Assembly (NCBI GenBank): GCA_036897095.1
Contig: JAYMSP010000010.1
Location: 62,001-126,000 of the forward strand
Origin: Plantago elongata
Lineage: Eukaryota > Streptophyta > Magnoliopsida > Lamiales > Plantaginaceae
Length of the DNA: 64,000 nt
Direction: 5' to 3'
Below are positions 1-12,610 of this stretch, piece after piece (position 1 is the first letter of the stretch; each line of letters begins with the position of its first letter). The notes under the pieces are model-generated. The model worked only from the letters and a program-made list of their open reading frames with translations, was not told the origin of the DNA and made no database searches. A program made the position numbers and the translations under genes.

Positions 1-1912
1 CTCCGGTAACCGGTTGAAGCTTTTACGTTCGTGTCGATCACGCGCATCCGAGTTGACTTTATATGATTATTGATAGAAATGTTGAAAAAGATTGGGTGAA
101 GGACACAAATGCACGTGGAAATTCCGTTCATACATTTATCTATTACTCTAATATCTCCCCCAACAACTATTATATATTTTCTTTATATATATCCCACTAA
201 AAAAAATTTACTTTTATCTTTTACCAATATTTTCCAATAAATTTATAACTCATGTATATTTATACCTCAACATTTTACACTGCACATTAATTTTATAAAA
301 AATCAAAGGTCATTTGTTCTGATATGAATGGAGTAGTAGCTAATGCCTATTAGTGTACCTTTCACCGGTTAAGGTTAAGAGAGTGTATCATTGATCGTTC
401 AATAAAATTAAATCTTCGAATAATCAGACACAAGTTTAATCGTACATGCAATTACGATCGATCAATAGTAACCGTCCGGATCTTTTTAGGATTAGGATCT
501 TCAACCATTTTTTACATTCACAAAATTAGAATTACTCGAGATCTTGATTAAGTGTCCTTATCACTTGAGGAGACAATCATGGCTCAAAGTTACTCGATCC
601 GGATCATAAAATGAAAATAATTTAAAGAATTGCTTAAGGGCATAAATTACGAAAGCAAATTCAAGATCCTTCCAGCCAGCTTCATGGTCACGTTGTCACA
701 ATATCAAAGTTGTTGATTTTAAAGTATGAACAATGCTACAAAATTGATTTAAATAAATACGTGGAGCAAATTGATTATAATAATGCGCGTGAAAATTAAA
801 GAATCCTAATTAAACAATCACACTCATACATCGTTATGCACTGAGTATGTTGTGGTGTTATTTATTCTTCATTTTCTCTTTACTCTTAACGTATAAAGCT
901 TTGGAATTTTCTTCCATCTTTGTGAATTTATTTGGACCCACTGATATATTGATTTTTGTTTATATATGTGTTAGATTCTTGGATCATACCGTCGATACAA
1001 ATATACAGTTGATACATCACTATAGACCAAAATATTTTGAATAGGAGGGTGTTTTGGATTAAACAAAAAAATACATGGAGAAACAGTTCCAAGTTCAATT
1101 TCCATTTATCTGGATAAGCGCACGTCTCATCGATTCATAAAAAACGAAATACTCAACTCGACTCAATAAAGTATACTGAATTTAACGAACTACCGAAAAA
1201 ACTAAAAATATCTGTTTGTTTTCATGTAGTAATATACAGACGTAGAATCAATTTCTCCTTTTTCTAAGGGATCCAACCAGGCAGCAAAAGATTAGGAGAA
1301 AAGCTACATATATATGAGGGCCCTGTTAGTTGCGTACATTGTGTTGCTTCTTCAACAAATTAAAAGTTGGCAAATCACACCATTAACGTACATTTGCCTA
1401 ACCATGCGATTTCTGGTATCACTATTTTACCATTTATTGTGTACCTAATCATAGAGTGAGCATGGGAGATGATACACAATTTCAAGTCGATATCGACTAA
1501 CAATTCTCACCTACGTAATTTAATTCGCGTAAGTACATTTTAATCTTTAATCATAGTTGATTGTATTGTCAATCATGACATACGAATGGTATAATAATGT
1601 TATAAACAATACTCATTCAAACTTGAGTGGAAAGAAAATAAAACACAATTGCACATGTTACAAAATCTGAAAGGGATCTTCATCATTCATTAGAGTCACT
1701 CGAGAATAGTGATTACTGAATAACTGGTTGATTCTTATTCCATCCCATAAATTCGAATACAATTCAATTATTCAACTTTAGTGGTAAATCGTTACTAAAT
1801 CGTGTAATTTACCCTAATTTAGTCTACAATAGATTGTATATCCTGCAGGAGGCTTCCTTTTAATGACATCAGCTCTATATAGATTCTTTGACCGACAAAT
1901 AAATAAATTAAA

Positions 1913-2042
1913 AGTGTGTATACTCAATTGAAAATTATTTCAGTTTAGTTCAATTCGATTTAGTTATAATTTATATTTTATTTCAGTTCAGTTCAGTCCA
2001 GTCCAGTTCAGATTAATAAATTTCAGTTAAGGAGAACACAAT
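1913..2042. mobile_element. PIF/Harbinger (Tourist)-like MITE, family A, copy 1
   Basis: Non-coding element of about 130 bp whose ends pair as imperfect terminal inverted repeats: the right end read backwards gives AATTGTGTTCTCCTTAACTG and the left end gives a diverged AGTGTGTATACTCAATTG. The interior has the family hallmark of repeated TTCAG/GTTCAG words around an ATAATTTATA core. Diverged relative to the copy at 14252-14374, so the ends are approximate. Confidence 0.6.
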
Positions 2043-4799
2043 TTAATTCTAATAGTATATCTCTGATTCTTTTCGGTAGAAAAGTACTGATTCTAAACAA
2101 CTCGTTGTTTATGAATCATTTGTTTGAAAATAACATAAATAGACTATGATCTTTTTCATTTGTATTTAAACAGAACCGACTCTGAACCTAATTGTAATAT
2201 GCAATGGTATTACACATTCATAATATTGTGTCCTGAAAAGAAAAGATCACAAACATCAAATACTATCCCACCACTTTTTATTCACTTTAGCACTGACTGA
2301 CAAAGTTGAGGATTTAATTGACGCAATAAATTTGGGCATTGTGCCCCCACTGGATTCTGGTTAAATCATAACTCACTCTTTTGAGGTGTGAAATTCACCG
2401 CTGCATCTTTTTTCCCTTTCTTATTGATGGGGAATTAATAGACGCAGGACACACTTTTATTTATCATAAAATTTTTAATAATTTGTATTAATATAAATTA
2501 ATATTATTTTTTTATAAAATTTATTAAATTATCACATCTTTAAAAATATATGATCGTATATACACTATGATACCTTAACGTAACAAAAATCAATATTATA
2601 AAATCGGTAGTCATACTTTACAAATAATGATAAATTTGAAATCTTTATATTATTATAATTCATATTCGTATTCGTTAATATTTATTTAATTACTTAATAA
2701 TTAAATAACTAACTTTAAATAAATAATTTTAAAAAAAATAAAAAATTAAGTCCGATCTGACCAGGATCGGTCCTGATCAGTTTTTATTTTATTTTATTTT
2801 TAAAAAAATTTTAGAGCTCCAATCGGAGCTTTGAAAGCTTCGTTACGGAGCTGCACAGCTCCGACTAGCCTGGCCGGAGCTCCGGTCGGAGATCGGTGAT
2901 CGTTCTTCGTATTCTTTGTTCTTCGTGTTTTTTCAAAAAAAATTCGATTTATTTGTTCGGATAATATGATTGGATCAAATAAACATATTTAGATGGTTTT
3001 TGTAGGTACAATTATAATTATTTATAATTATAAGACTATTTTATAAATTATAATAGTTGTTGTATTGTTTGTAATATATAAAAATGCGTCATTCGCTTAG
3101 TAAAAGCTGTCTTGCATTTAACATTCCTATTGGTAAATGGGGTACTGCCAACTTCCAAATTTCTTCAATCAAAGGCACTCCCGAACTTCTACTTCAACAC
3201 GGTTGATAATATTAAAACCCGACTCGATAAAATTAACATATGACAAGTACAACCCAGTCAGTAAAATGCTTCACCTTCAACTATTATGTCGAGGGTTCAA
3301 GTCACCTTTATCATTAAAAAAAGTAAAAAATAAATTTAATTAATAACTATATATAAATACCGATGATGATGAAAATTTAAGAATCTAAAGGTTTTACTTT
3401 CCAGTATAGTAGAATTAAACAATTTTATAATATTCTTTATATCGATTTGTAATTAAGGTTAATTGATGAAGAAAAGATTAAAACATAACAACTTATTTCG
3501 ATCGCGTTGAGTATTTTTTTTAATTTGGAGGCCATGGGTTCACGTGAACCACTAATTATCCATTAAGTTGCTTAATTGTGTTCATGTCCGTATATATAAC
3601 ATATAAAAATATGCCTCCACCAAACTGCATCCTGCCCTGCAATTAGAAACGACTACCTATCACCTAATGCTATATTTACCTAATTAATTATCACAAATAT
3701 AATTATCTACTTAGGTTTATACAACTTTTATGTACCCCACACCGTTGCTCCTTACCTAATTGTAACGGATTAGGTTGAGCCGTTGAGATTACTCACAGCA
3801 GCCTGACCAGATTACTCATTCAATCTAATTTCTTCAAACAAACTCTCTTAATCATACGAATGCTTAATTATTTTGTTAAACAAGTCGAGTTGAAAACTAT
3901 CGGATCAATTACTTTTTTTATCTATATTTGTTTCTCAATTTTAAACTACTCGAATTGAGTTATTATATAATGTATTTATAACTCCACCACTTAACAAAAA
4001 TTGAATATTAGACTTGTGAATTATGCTCGGCTCCCAACCCCAATAGTAACACTCTATATCCATACATACAAAGTGCTTCCTCCTCTCATTCAACAATAAT
4101 TTGATATGCACCATAAAATTATTCTCAACAATTAACCAAAGTTGAAATGACACCACATGAAGTGCATGTTTCCTCATTTATGGAGAAAATTAAACTAGTA
4201 TGTGTCTCCGATCAACGGATGGATCTTCTTTCATCAAGAATCAAACTGTGAGGGTTTGTTACTGAAAAAATGTGCTAAAATTTATACACTATCTAAGAAA
4301 TTAAAATTAAAGTGTAGGAATATTAATAGTAATACGAAAGGAGAACGAGTCAATAATCCAAATTTTTACCAAAGTACAATTGTTTAATTAATTTTAGCTC
4401 TTCCTATTTCTTTTATTTTTCATTTTGGAAGTTTTCTTAACCAATCTAATTATCCCACATTTCCACCAATCATCTCTCAAAGTATATAAAAAATTATCCC
4501 ACTGATCCTAATATTAAATCTCTAACTTATGAATATTTTGTTATTTTAATTCTTTGCATTGCTCAGGATGCCTACATACTTTTCTTTTTTAGTTTTTATT
4601 GTCTTCCCATCATTGTCATATTGCACTTTTAAGAATACACAACACACTTGGAACTTGGAAGAATGGGTCATCATTCATACCATGTCATATTTATTGTTCA
4701 CTTCATCCTCATTTTTTAATCCAATGCATATGCAAAAATGTTAATCCCACACTTACACTATATGTGTAATCTAACCACTATGTTATTTTGGGACGGATT

Positions 4800-4897
4800 G
4801 AAATAGAATTTGAGTGGCCATTTTTAATTGAAATTGAATTTTTATTATAAAATATTCGATTTAAGTTGAGAAATGGTCGCTCCATGACAAACATGAC
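4800..4897. repeat. Dispersed repeat family B, copy 1
   Basis: About 100 bp shared with 18415-18519 and 27232-27330. Shared words in order are TTTGAGTGG, AATTGAAATTGA, ATAAAATATTC and a GA-rich stretch ending near ATGACC/ATGGTC, followed by an ACAAAC-like word. No clear terminal inverted repeats were seen, so the class is undetermined; it could be a MITE or SINE remnant. Confidence 0.55.
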
Positions 4898-5081
4898 ATT
4901 AAAGTTCTACATATTAAGCCTGTCACGATTACTAGTGAACATTCATAAACCCTTCACACTTGAAAATCTTGAACTAATAACACTAAGTCTAGAATTTATC
5001 AAATAAAGTAGTAGCAATAGCATACACTTGCTTACTTTTCCAATTCCAGCAGATACTGAGATAATCATAAAATCCAAGTAA

Positions 5082-5138
5082 GCCCAATAGATAAGCATAC
5101 CAAATATCCGGCCCAATAGATAAGCATACCAAATATCA
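5082..5138. repeat. Two-copy 29-bp tandem duplication
   Basis: The unit beginning GCCCAATAGATAAGCATACC is repeated head to tail (5082-5110 and 5111-5137) with essentially no divergence, so the duplication is recent. It lies just beyond the 3' end of the FBD fragment and has no visible coding role. Confidence 0.8.
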
Positions 5139-5269
5139 AAACTAAAGATCTAGGCTAAAACAAAATTAGTTAGCAGAAATGGTTCAAGCTCAACCTGACA
5201 TAGCATGAAGGTTGAATCATTACCCAGAACAAAACATGAACGGTTAGTTTCGATAACCATTGTTTAGGA

Positions 5270-6790
5270 TTAAGTTCGACTTGCGTATGCAGTCACGCTT
5301 GGCTGCCATAAACGATTACACGGCACCAAGTTAATTGATTTCCATACTCCAGATGGAGTGGAAATTGTCAAGTTGGTAGAAACTTTAGGGAATGCAGAAA
5401 GTTCCCTTAGTATACCATCACTCTTAAGTCTGGTACCACACACATAAAGTTTCTTGAGATTCTGGGCATTCTTGAGCAAAAACCGCTCCAGGTCATATTC
5501 TTGAACCTCCACTCCAATGTAGAAAAGTTCGACTTCTTCCAAGTAAGATACAACACAAGATGGCACAGGATCCACCTCATCAAAGTCAAAATCATCGCAA
5601 GAAATCTGACAAGAAACACCAGGCCTTATTCCCTCATTCTTGTTAAGCAAATGGAAGAGAAAAGGGCATCTAAGGATACAAGCGTACCATTATGCCTATA
5701 TATATGAACAGATATTTCAGGTATGGTGCCGCGTGGAGTAGCCTGAGTAATCCTTTATTACAAGCAGTCATACTCAGATGTAGTAGAGTCAGCTCCACAA
5801 ATATCGGAAGAGGAAACTGATGTCTCCATTTCTCCATAGCCTTGTCGGTGCAGAGGAAAATAAATCAAATAAGATTGCAAAAAGTTGGAATTAACTGAAT
5901 AGTTGTTTTCTCTGATCTGTTCTATCAATGACTCAATTTATCAGAAAATAAATCTCCTTCGCTCTATAAGCATATAAGCATGCATAATCGGCGTGTATAC
6001 GAGGATGTTCCAAGATATTATAACTTGACCACATGTACTTTGGCAGTTGGCTACTACTTGCAGCTAACTAGTGTTAAACCATGCTTACTAACTCCACCTT
6101 ACTCATTAGGGCAGAACTATTTCTGCATGCAACACAGGATTTGGTGCATATTATAATTGGTAAACTACTCAAATGCCTCTCTCTTGTCAGTGAATTATAA
6201 GGATTCTGAATCTAGCATATAAGACACATTGCAATGGTGACTAATAGAATCACACACAAATCTATCTTGCATTCACAACACAATAACATTCTTTTGATTG
6301 GAAAAAGTGCAAAGATCTTACCTCAACCATGGAATCCCTTAATTAAAGACAGTTTCCTCAGCCTAGAGAATTCTTCTAAAAGCGTCTGGACTTGTACTCC
6401 TTTCTTTCGAGAAAACTTGTAAATGGGACTGAAAGTAGCATCTACAACTCGTGATCCAGTCACAATAGCCTCATCTGGTAAATGACAAGAAGATTCAAAC
6501 GTCTCAAGCTTGTCTGCTCCAATTAATTTGATTGAATAGCCACCTTTACCTTCCAAATGGTACTCCTGGAACTTTTGTGTAGAAACAAATTTAATTAGTT
6601 CTGGGGCATGGATTTCTACAAGCTTTACTTTCAACCATGTGCAGGACGTCAAGACCATTGTTTTAAGAACTCGGAAACTATAGTTAACGTGGTTAGTGTT
6701 GCTCTGATTCACGATCCGGACATTGTGAAGCTGCAAAGTTCTGAGGTTCGGAAGACAAATCTCCGCGGAGAAATGGATCCCTGGAAAAGG
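5270..6790 (-). pseudogene. F-box-type LRR/FBD protein fragments, probably degraded
   Basis: Two minus-strand blocks match the C-terminal half of plant F-box/LRR/FBD proteins, which are normally substrate receptors of SCF ubiquitin ligases. Block 1 (about 6323-6790) begins with ICLPNLRTLQLHNVRI, a typical leucine-rich-repeat start. Block 2 (about 5270-5690) carries the FBD signature: VPSCVVSYLEEVELFYIG, then LERFLLKNAQNLKKLYV, and it ends in a normal stop at 5270-5272. I could not find an F-box at the N-terminus. The blocks could not be joined by a clean intron: block 1 meets a stop just before its best GTAAG donor, and the sequence before block 2 has stops in the needed frames. I therefore treat it as a decayed gene, though an unusual splice pattern remains possible. 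A second, more decayed copy lies at 10917-11165. Confidence 0.6.
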
Positions 6791-6799
6791 AAAAATAAG

Positions 6800-9140
6800 A
6801 AGAACAAATGTTAATGAGGGGAGAATAATAAAACAAAAACATTTAAAGAACCAAGAAGAAAAAGATGTTTACAAAAAAGAGTAAAAGGAATAGCAATTGT
6901 TGATATTGAGAATTGAAACCTGGACCTTGAGACAAAAAGATGTGCACAAGGCCACTGGTAGACAGACTAGAAAAATTTCTTTTAGCTTCCGTAATCTATT
7001 AGTATAGTAATATTACAATATTCAGAAACAAGAAAAGATTAAAAGAAATTTGGGGCCCCGATAATTTGGAGCCTTGTGCGGGAGGCCTCCCTGCTATACA
7101 GGGCCAAGGCCGGTCCTGTATACTTCTTCCTTGGTTTATTAATCAAGTACATTTACAAAATTTTATTGTAAATATATGTATCGCAACCTATGTAATATGT
7201 ACACGTAATCAGTGATCAACTTAAATTCAACATTTGTCATTACTCATGAATAGCTCTCTAAATTGTACTGAAAAAAGTGTGATTATTTTCGTATAATTTA
7301 CGTTTCTAATTCGTTATGAATGGATGGTGAACGAATTAACTTGGGCTTAATGTTTCTGTAGTGGGCCAAACTGTATAAACGAAACTTATGCTTTCAGAAG
7401 TTGACGGGCTTGCTTCCAACAGACCAATAGACATTTACGTATAGGAACATAATGTTTATTTAAAAAATATTCAAAAAAATGATTGTTGTGTTATATACAC
7501 ACACATTATAATACAATAATAAATTTAAAAATTGTATTATGTAAATAATATTATACATTTTTTTCTATATAATATAGAAAAAATTAGACATTTTTTGAAA
7601 GGGTAAAAAAATAATTGGTCCCTTTATATCTTTTGCCTCAAAAATCCGCTCTTTTCTACTAAGTACTAGTTATTAAGCTAAAACATAAAACACTCTTTTC
7701 ATATTTCTTGTAATAGTCTGTGTAAAATGTTCTAGAAGCATCTTTATTAATACTACTTAAGTATATAAAAGTTAACTCTTGAATGATGTACTCTATGGTA
7801 GGTGACGAGATATTTTCCTACAAAATGTACGTAAAGAGAGATGCGTGCAAGATGCAAGATGAAGTCGAACGTTCACATTAACATAAACTTACAAAAATTC
7901 AAAATTATCATCCGATTTAGTTTAATGATATCAATACTCGTGGTCTGTGAGCTAAGGAGAAGGCCAAATACATGTACATAAATTCGTGCAAAAGGTCCAA
8001 AAGTGTAAAGATCAGTTTGCATTCTCTGAAGAAGAAATGCGTGTAATAGCCGCGTGAAAATGAACAACCAAAATATCATATCAGGATTAGGAATATTCCT
8101 TTGAAGAGATATGCCCTGTCCAGAATGAGAAGAGGAATTCTGCTTTTCTCTTTTTTGACATCAATTTGACAAGTTGTATGCACGTCCAATTATCAAGTTG
8201 TGCTCCGTAATTGATCCTCTAAGATTGATGCATATAAGAAAACGATTAGAATTGCGTAAATCTAATTAAAATTTATTTAAAAGAATATATTTTAATCTCA
8301 TTCTTATATTTTCAATCGTCAAAAGTAAACTGTCATATTAAAAATTTACATAGATGTATTTCTACACAAAAATGTGTTATTGTAAAATAGAGTTCGGTCG
8401 TCATTGTTCATTATTAATGTTACTTTAAATGTAGTTAGAGAAAATCTAAAAGCTAAGTCTTTAATTTCTTTTGATTATTTGCTTTGGGTTTGAGTAGAGA
8501 AGGAAACCATCTTTATCACCTTCCTCACTTATTACCACCTTGGATAAATCCTCCAGCAATAATACTTCCTAAAAATCAATTGATCATTCAAATTGTATTT
8601 CCCAAACCTACCCTTCTTCTCTTCTACCTCCTTAACTTCAATGATAAATGGTAAATAGTATTGTTATAATCTCTTAATCGTTAATATATAATAATATTTA
8701 AATGATCATCTCACCTTTAAAAAGTGATTTTAAAGTCTCATGGATCATGAAAATTGAAATTATATACGAGATTCTCAAAGTACAAAAATAGTATTTTTCG
8801 AGAGGAAAAAATGTTAAAATTAGAATATGCTAATCCGAAAACACAGAATACCCACTTCAGCTTTGTGAGTTTTCCTACTAACACATTTACGCACCTAAAT
8901 TAGACCCAGTCACATCTCAACAATCTAAGGTACTTTAGTAGATTAGGATTAAATGGCTAACCCCAAAAACGTTTGACAAATTGCACAAAACTAGTAGGGT
9001 AGATTATAGATTGATGTAATTTCGAAGCAAAATGACTTTCAAGGGGGCAAATGTGTCTTTTCACAGACGTGCAACAATTCAACACGTTCAAGATAGTCTC
9101 AAACTCCAATAGTAAATCAGCAAAACAATCCTTTTCACTG
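6800..9140. other. Intergenic region
   Basis: AT-rich spacer without recognisable genes. Around 7040-7118 there is a short GC-rich piece ending CGGTCCTG. Read on the minus strand this is CAGGACCGG, resembling the CAGGG-type ends of hAT elements, but no partner end was found. The last few hundred bases form the promoter of the C2-domain gene. Confidence 0.5.
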
Positions 9141-9143
9141 TCA

Positions 9144-9152
9144 CTATATAAA
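9144..9152 (+). promoter_or_regulatory. TATA box of the C2-domain gene
   Basis: CTATATAAA lies about 105 bp upstream of the ATG at 9251, leaving room for a roughly 75-base 5' leader. It is the best TATA match in the region and fits the gene that follows. Confidence 0.6.
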
Positions 9153-9250
9153 CAACACTCCAAAACACAATCCTCTGTTTCTCCATCATATTCCAGAAAC
9201 ACCATATACTCTTCCCAAAAATTCTTCACCAGAACTACCAGAGCACAAAT

Positions 9251-10373
9251 ATGGCTTCAAGATACGAACTAGAACTAACCATCACCTCAGCCAAGGACCT
9301 CAAGAACGTAAACTGGCGCCACGGCAGCCTCAAACCGTACGCTGTCGTCTGGATTGATCCGAACAACAAGCTATCCAGCCATATCGACGAGGAAGGCGAT
9401 ACGTGTCCCTACTGGGACGAGAAGCTAACCATCCCGTTCAACACTCCGATCGAGGAGTCCACACTCCACGTGGACATTGTCCATGCTGGAGCAGGTGAAG
9501 ATACCAAGCCTCTGATCGGCTCGGCCAAGCTCAAACTCGCTGATATAGTCGATGATGTTGGGTTTGAAACCCGAGCCGAGAGGAAGCTCGAGCTGAAGCG
9601 CCCTTCCGGCAGGCCGCATGGGAAGGTAAGATCAGGATGACACATTTTACGATTCATAAATTCACGTTTATATGGTATAATAGAAATTGCATTTCATCTG
9701 AAAGCTCTAACTTGGATATACACGTCTGCCAAAGTATCTCATAACTAGAAACTACTGAAGATGTTGTATTCGATCTGACTTTTTCAGATGTTAAAAGTAA
9801 TCAGTTTGTGTGACATACTCGAAGCAGTCAACATGATCAATATTAATGTCCTAATTATATCATTTTGTATCTAATAAGGTGGAAGTCAAGGTCATTGTGC
9901 GTGAGCCGCAGCGCTACCGTGGTGCTGATCCTTACCAGTCTACATATGGAGTTCCTTACGGTGCACCTACGGCTTATGCGGCTCCACCAGCAGGGTATCC
10001 TTCTTCCTATGGAGCTCCACCGAGTTACGGGCAGGGCACATATGTGCAGCCTGGATATGGGCAGGGTGCATACGTGCAGCCTGGATATGGGCAGGGTGCA
10101 TATGGTCAGCCTAGTTATGGGCAACCTGGATACGTGCAGGGTGGGTACGATAGAGGGCAGCAGGGGTATGTGGTGGAAGAGGAGAAGAAGAAGAGTAAGT
10201 TTGGGGGAATGGGGACGGGATTGGCAGTAGGTGCAGTGGCAGGGGTGTTGGGTGGAATAGCCCTGACGGAGGGATTTGATGCCCTCGAGGATAAGTTTGA
10301 GGACGATGTGGCTGACAAGGTGGAGGATGATTCGGGATATGATTACAATGGAGGAGATGATGATGAATACTAG
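9251..10373 (+). CDS. C2-domain protein with Pro/Gly/Tyr-rich tail (SRC2-like)
   Basis: Two exons, 9251-9625 and 9879-10373, joined by a 253-bp GT-AG intron in phase 0, give 289 residues. Residues 1-125 form one C2 domain (start [20 protein letters not shown], then [11 protein letters not shown] and WDEKLTIPF), the fold that binds membranes, usually with Ca2+. Residues about 140-195 are a low-complexity tail with repeated YGQG-YVQPG-type units. Near residues 210-245 comes a glycine/alanine segment ([18 protein letters not shown]) that could insert into or lie on a membrane. The end is very acidic ([11 protein letters not shown]). This order matches the SRC2/cold-regulated C2 group of plants, which traffic from ER to vacuole or associate with membranes under stress; that role is inferred from the family. 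Codon use is GC-richer than the flanks. Confidence 0.9.
10018..10170 (+). repeat. Coding tandem repeat in the C2 gene tail
   Basis: In-frame units of about 27 bp encode variants of [10 protein letters not shown]; the units around 10050-10110 are almost identical. The repeat also keeps the opposite strand open over a long stretch, which explains the antisense open frame there. Confidence 0.75.
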
Positions 10374-10916
10374 GACTATCCAGATGATATCAGACAAAGT
10401 TTGCCTGTGAGAAATGTGAGAATTCATCAAGAACTTGTTAAGTGAGACCTTGTTTTTCTTTCTGATGCAGTTGCTCTCCTTTGTATACTTGGTGGTTTTA
10501 CAGTGTTAATCTGTTTTTGATCTGTTATACTAATGTACTTATCATATTGGTTACATAGATCAGCAATTGACAGTCTCAACATGAGTAGTAGATCCATCAG
10601 TTCAAGAAATGAGGTCGTAGGACCATATGCAATGGTTAGTCCTTGGTGAGATTAGCGAGTTTGACAAGAACACCCATATTCATGATCGCGTTTTCAACTT
10701 TATGTCATTACATTAGTACAATCTCGACCTTACTTGATTAGTAGCACTATAATTTCTGCAACACAAGATTCGATTTATAACTAAAGGTCCGACTATACCA
10801 CATAAGGTATTGTATTTTCAAGACAGACCTTTGTGCAGAGCAATATATTGCACCCACAATACAAGTACCATCCATGCATTATGCATCCACATTGAAGGAG
10901 TGGAAATATCTTACCT

Positions 10917-11170
10917 CGATCAGCCCTGATTAAATAGCAACAATCAGCTCCAGCAGGGATTTCAGTGTCACCGTACGAATCGAATCTATTTCTTGAACAT
11001 GGACACTTTCAGTTTCAACCATTTGTAAAAGACCAATGGCAAGATTTCTTGAGAACTGGAAAAGTATCTATAAGGTGGTTAGTGTTTGAGCTCTCATTCA
11101 AAATCCGAACATTGTAAAAATTTGAAGTTGTCAGGTCAGGAACAGGAAGACAAATCTCTGCGGTGTATTG
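10917..11170 (-). pseudogene. Second F-box-type LRR fragment, decayed
   Basis: On the minus strand the stretch starting TAEICLPVPDLTTSNFYNVR aligns with the LRR block of the fragment at 6323-6790 (EICLPNLRTLQLHNVR), followed by NESSNTNHL versus NQSNTNHV. The frame then meets a stop and loses similarity, so this is a dead partial duplicate. The two copies flank the C2-domain gene in the same orientation, suggesting an old local duplication. Confidence 0.65.
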
Positions 11171-11450
11171 ATCGATCATTCTATCTTTTATCAAATGTGT
11201 AGAGTATTGTCATACAGTTCAATGAAGAGCCAAAGAACAGCAAGAACGCTCGGATATACTTGTTCATTCCGATTCTTTCAAACAATTAAGTTTCTCAGAA
11301 GTTATACAGAAAAGAGGGGAACTTTACAAAAAGTACTGCACAGTAGAGACTTGAAATAGAACCCAAAAAGTTGCAGGAATGATATTAATTTCCTAAGCTC
11401 AAGGACACAGAATAAAACTTGAAGTAATAGGAAAAATCAACAACAAAAGA

Positions 11451-11726
11451 TCAGTCACAGACAAGCAAGCGGTTTATACAAACAACTGAAACAGGCAAGA
11501 AAGTAGGTCTAAAGGATGTATAATTACCTGAATTGTGATAAATGTGAGCTTTCAACAGTGTCATGACTAGCTGATGATGATGAGGAGCTGCATTTTCAGT
11601 TGATTTCCACAATGGAGTTCGTCGAGGGATTTCGTCGAACAGGTACAAGTTAAGGGTAAAGTCTATTCTTTTTTCTATATCGAGATGTACTTTCAGAATA
11701 TAATCTTCTAAAAGGTTTCCCAGCAT
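11451..11726 (-). other. Short open frame of unknown nature
   Basis: A 91-residue minus-strand frame starting MLGNLLEDYILKVHLDIEKR. Its body ends near 11527 at a plausible donor (CAG followed by GTAATTA), so it could be an exon attached to the decayed LRR fragment just downstream on that strand. I do not recognise the protein and no partner exon is convincing. Treat as a possible gene relic. Confidence 0.25.
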
Positions 11727-11729
11727 AAT

Positions 11730-12560
11730 TTATGAGTAATTCACGGTTAAAAAGGTTTTATGCGAGTAATTTACGGTCAAAGTTTCGCATGCAAAACACG
11801 TCCGTAAAGGAGACGAAGGAAGTGCATATATTATAGCTGTTGATTTGCATTGGGCTTGATCAGGCCTTGCTTTGTGTTTGATTCTTCCTTTAGTTTTTGG
11901 TACCACTTGGGATTAAGGGTTCCTTAATAATTATCTTGAATGTTCCTTTATCCACCATTTCTTATTTCCAGAAAAGCTACTTTATCTTGGCATGAGACAA
12001 TTGCATTTTACATAAAAAGCATATAAATAGATTTCATTACATATGCAACATTTTCATAACATAAAAAGCATTTTACTTTATCTTGATTTATCATATTTAG
12101 TATTGGTTATCCAAAAAATATACTAGATGGATGAGTTTCTCTATAATAATACTTGTAAACTTTATTCCGTAAAACAAAAGTTAGTAGGATGAGTCTTTTT
12201 TTTTCAAACTCGAATATATTATTAAACTACAAAAACAAATACAAAGCATAAAGCGATTAAAATGATCCAGCTGGTGATTTACGACAAGTAAGCAAAGCTA
12301 GATGGATGAGTTTGACTAATTATTTCCACAAATTTTGAGAATATTGACACATATTTGGGATGATATTGTAACTTTTTTTTTTTTAATCTCCCATAAATAG
12401 TTATTGACCAAATTTATAGCATTTCCTGGAAAGTCAAATATTTGTATCATTTTAGAAGAAATTAAATTTAGAAACAAAATCTAGACTAAATAATTTCCCT
12501 ACCCAATTGTATGATCCATACTTTTCCTTTTAGTGATCATAAACTTTGAGCAGTCCTAAT
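11730..12560. other. Intergenic region upstream of SPH1
   Basis: AT-rich spacer with no gene or clear element seen; the final part holds the promoter of the S-protein homologue. Confidence 0.5.
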
Positions 12561-12569
12561 TTTTCATGC

Positions 12570-12576
12570 TATAAAA
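12570..12576 (+). promoter_or_regulatory. TATA box of SPH1
   Basis: TATAAAA lies about 40 bp upstream of the start codon at 12611. The second intact SPH gene has a comparable CTATAAAG about 64 bp upstream of its start, supporting both as real promoters with short leaders. Confidence 0.6.
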
Positions 12577-12610
12577 TGATGAGATATCTCTCACATTTTA
12601 ACTTCACAAA

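Larger units (their letters stand above)
1..5081. other. Intergenic region, no gene recognised
   Basis: AT-rich sequence without any reading frame that resembles a known protein; the small open frames here look random. It contains one Harbinger-like MITE (about 1913-2042), a short GC-rich stretch rich in GGAGCT/AGCTCC words (about 2811-2896) and one member of a second dispersed repeat (about 4800-4897). No tRNA or rRNA was seen. Confidence 0.6.

Noticed and set aside
847-4744. Several 60-80 codon open frames in the first 5 kb
   Set aside because: AT-rich, no family similarity, no splice partners; consistent with chance.
9855-10430. 191-codon minus-strand open frame
   Set aside because: Antisense shadow of the repeat-rich second exon of the C2-domain gene; the product is a repetitive basic sequence with no family likeness.
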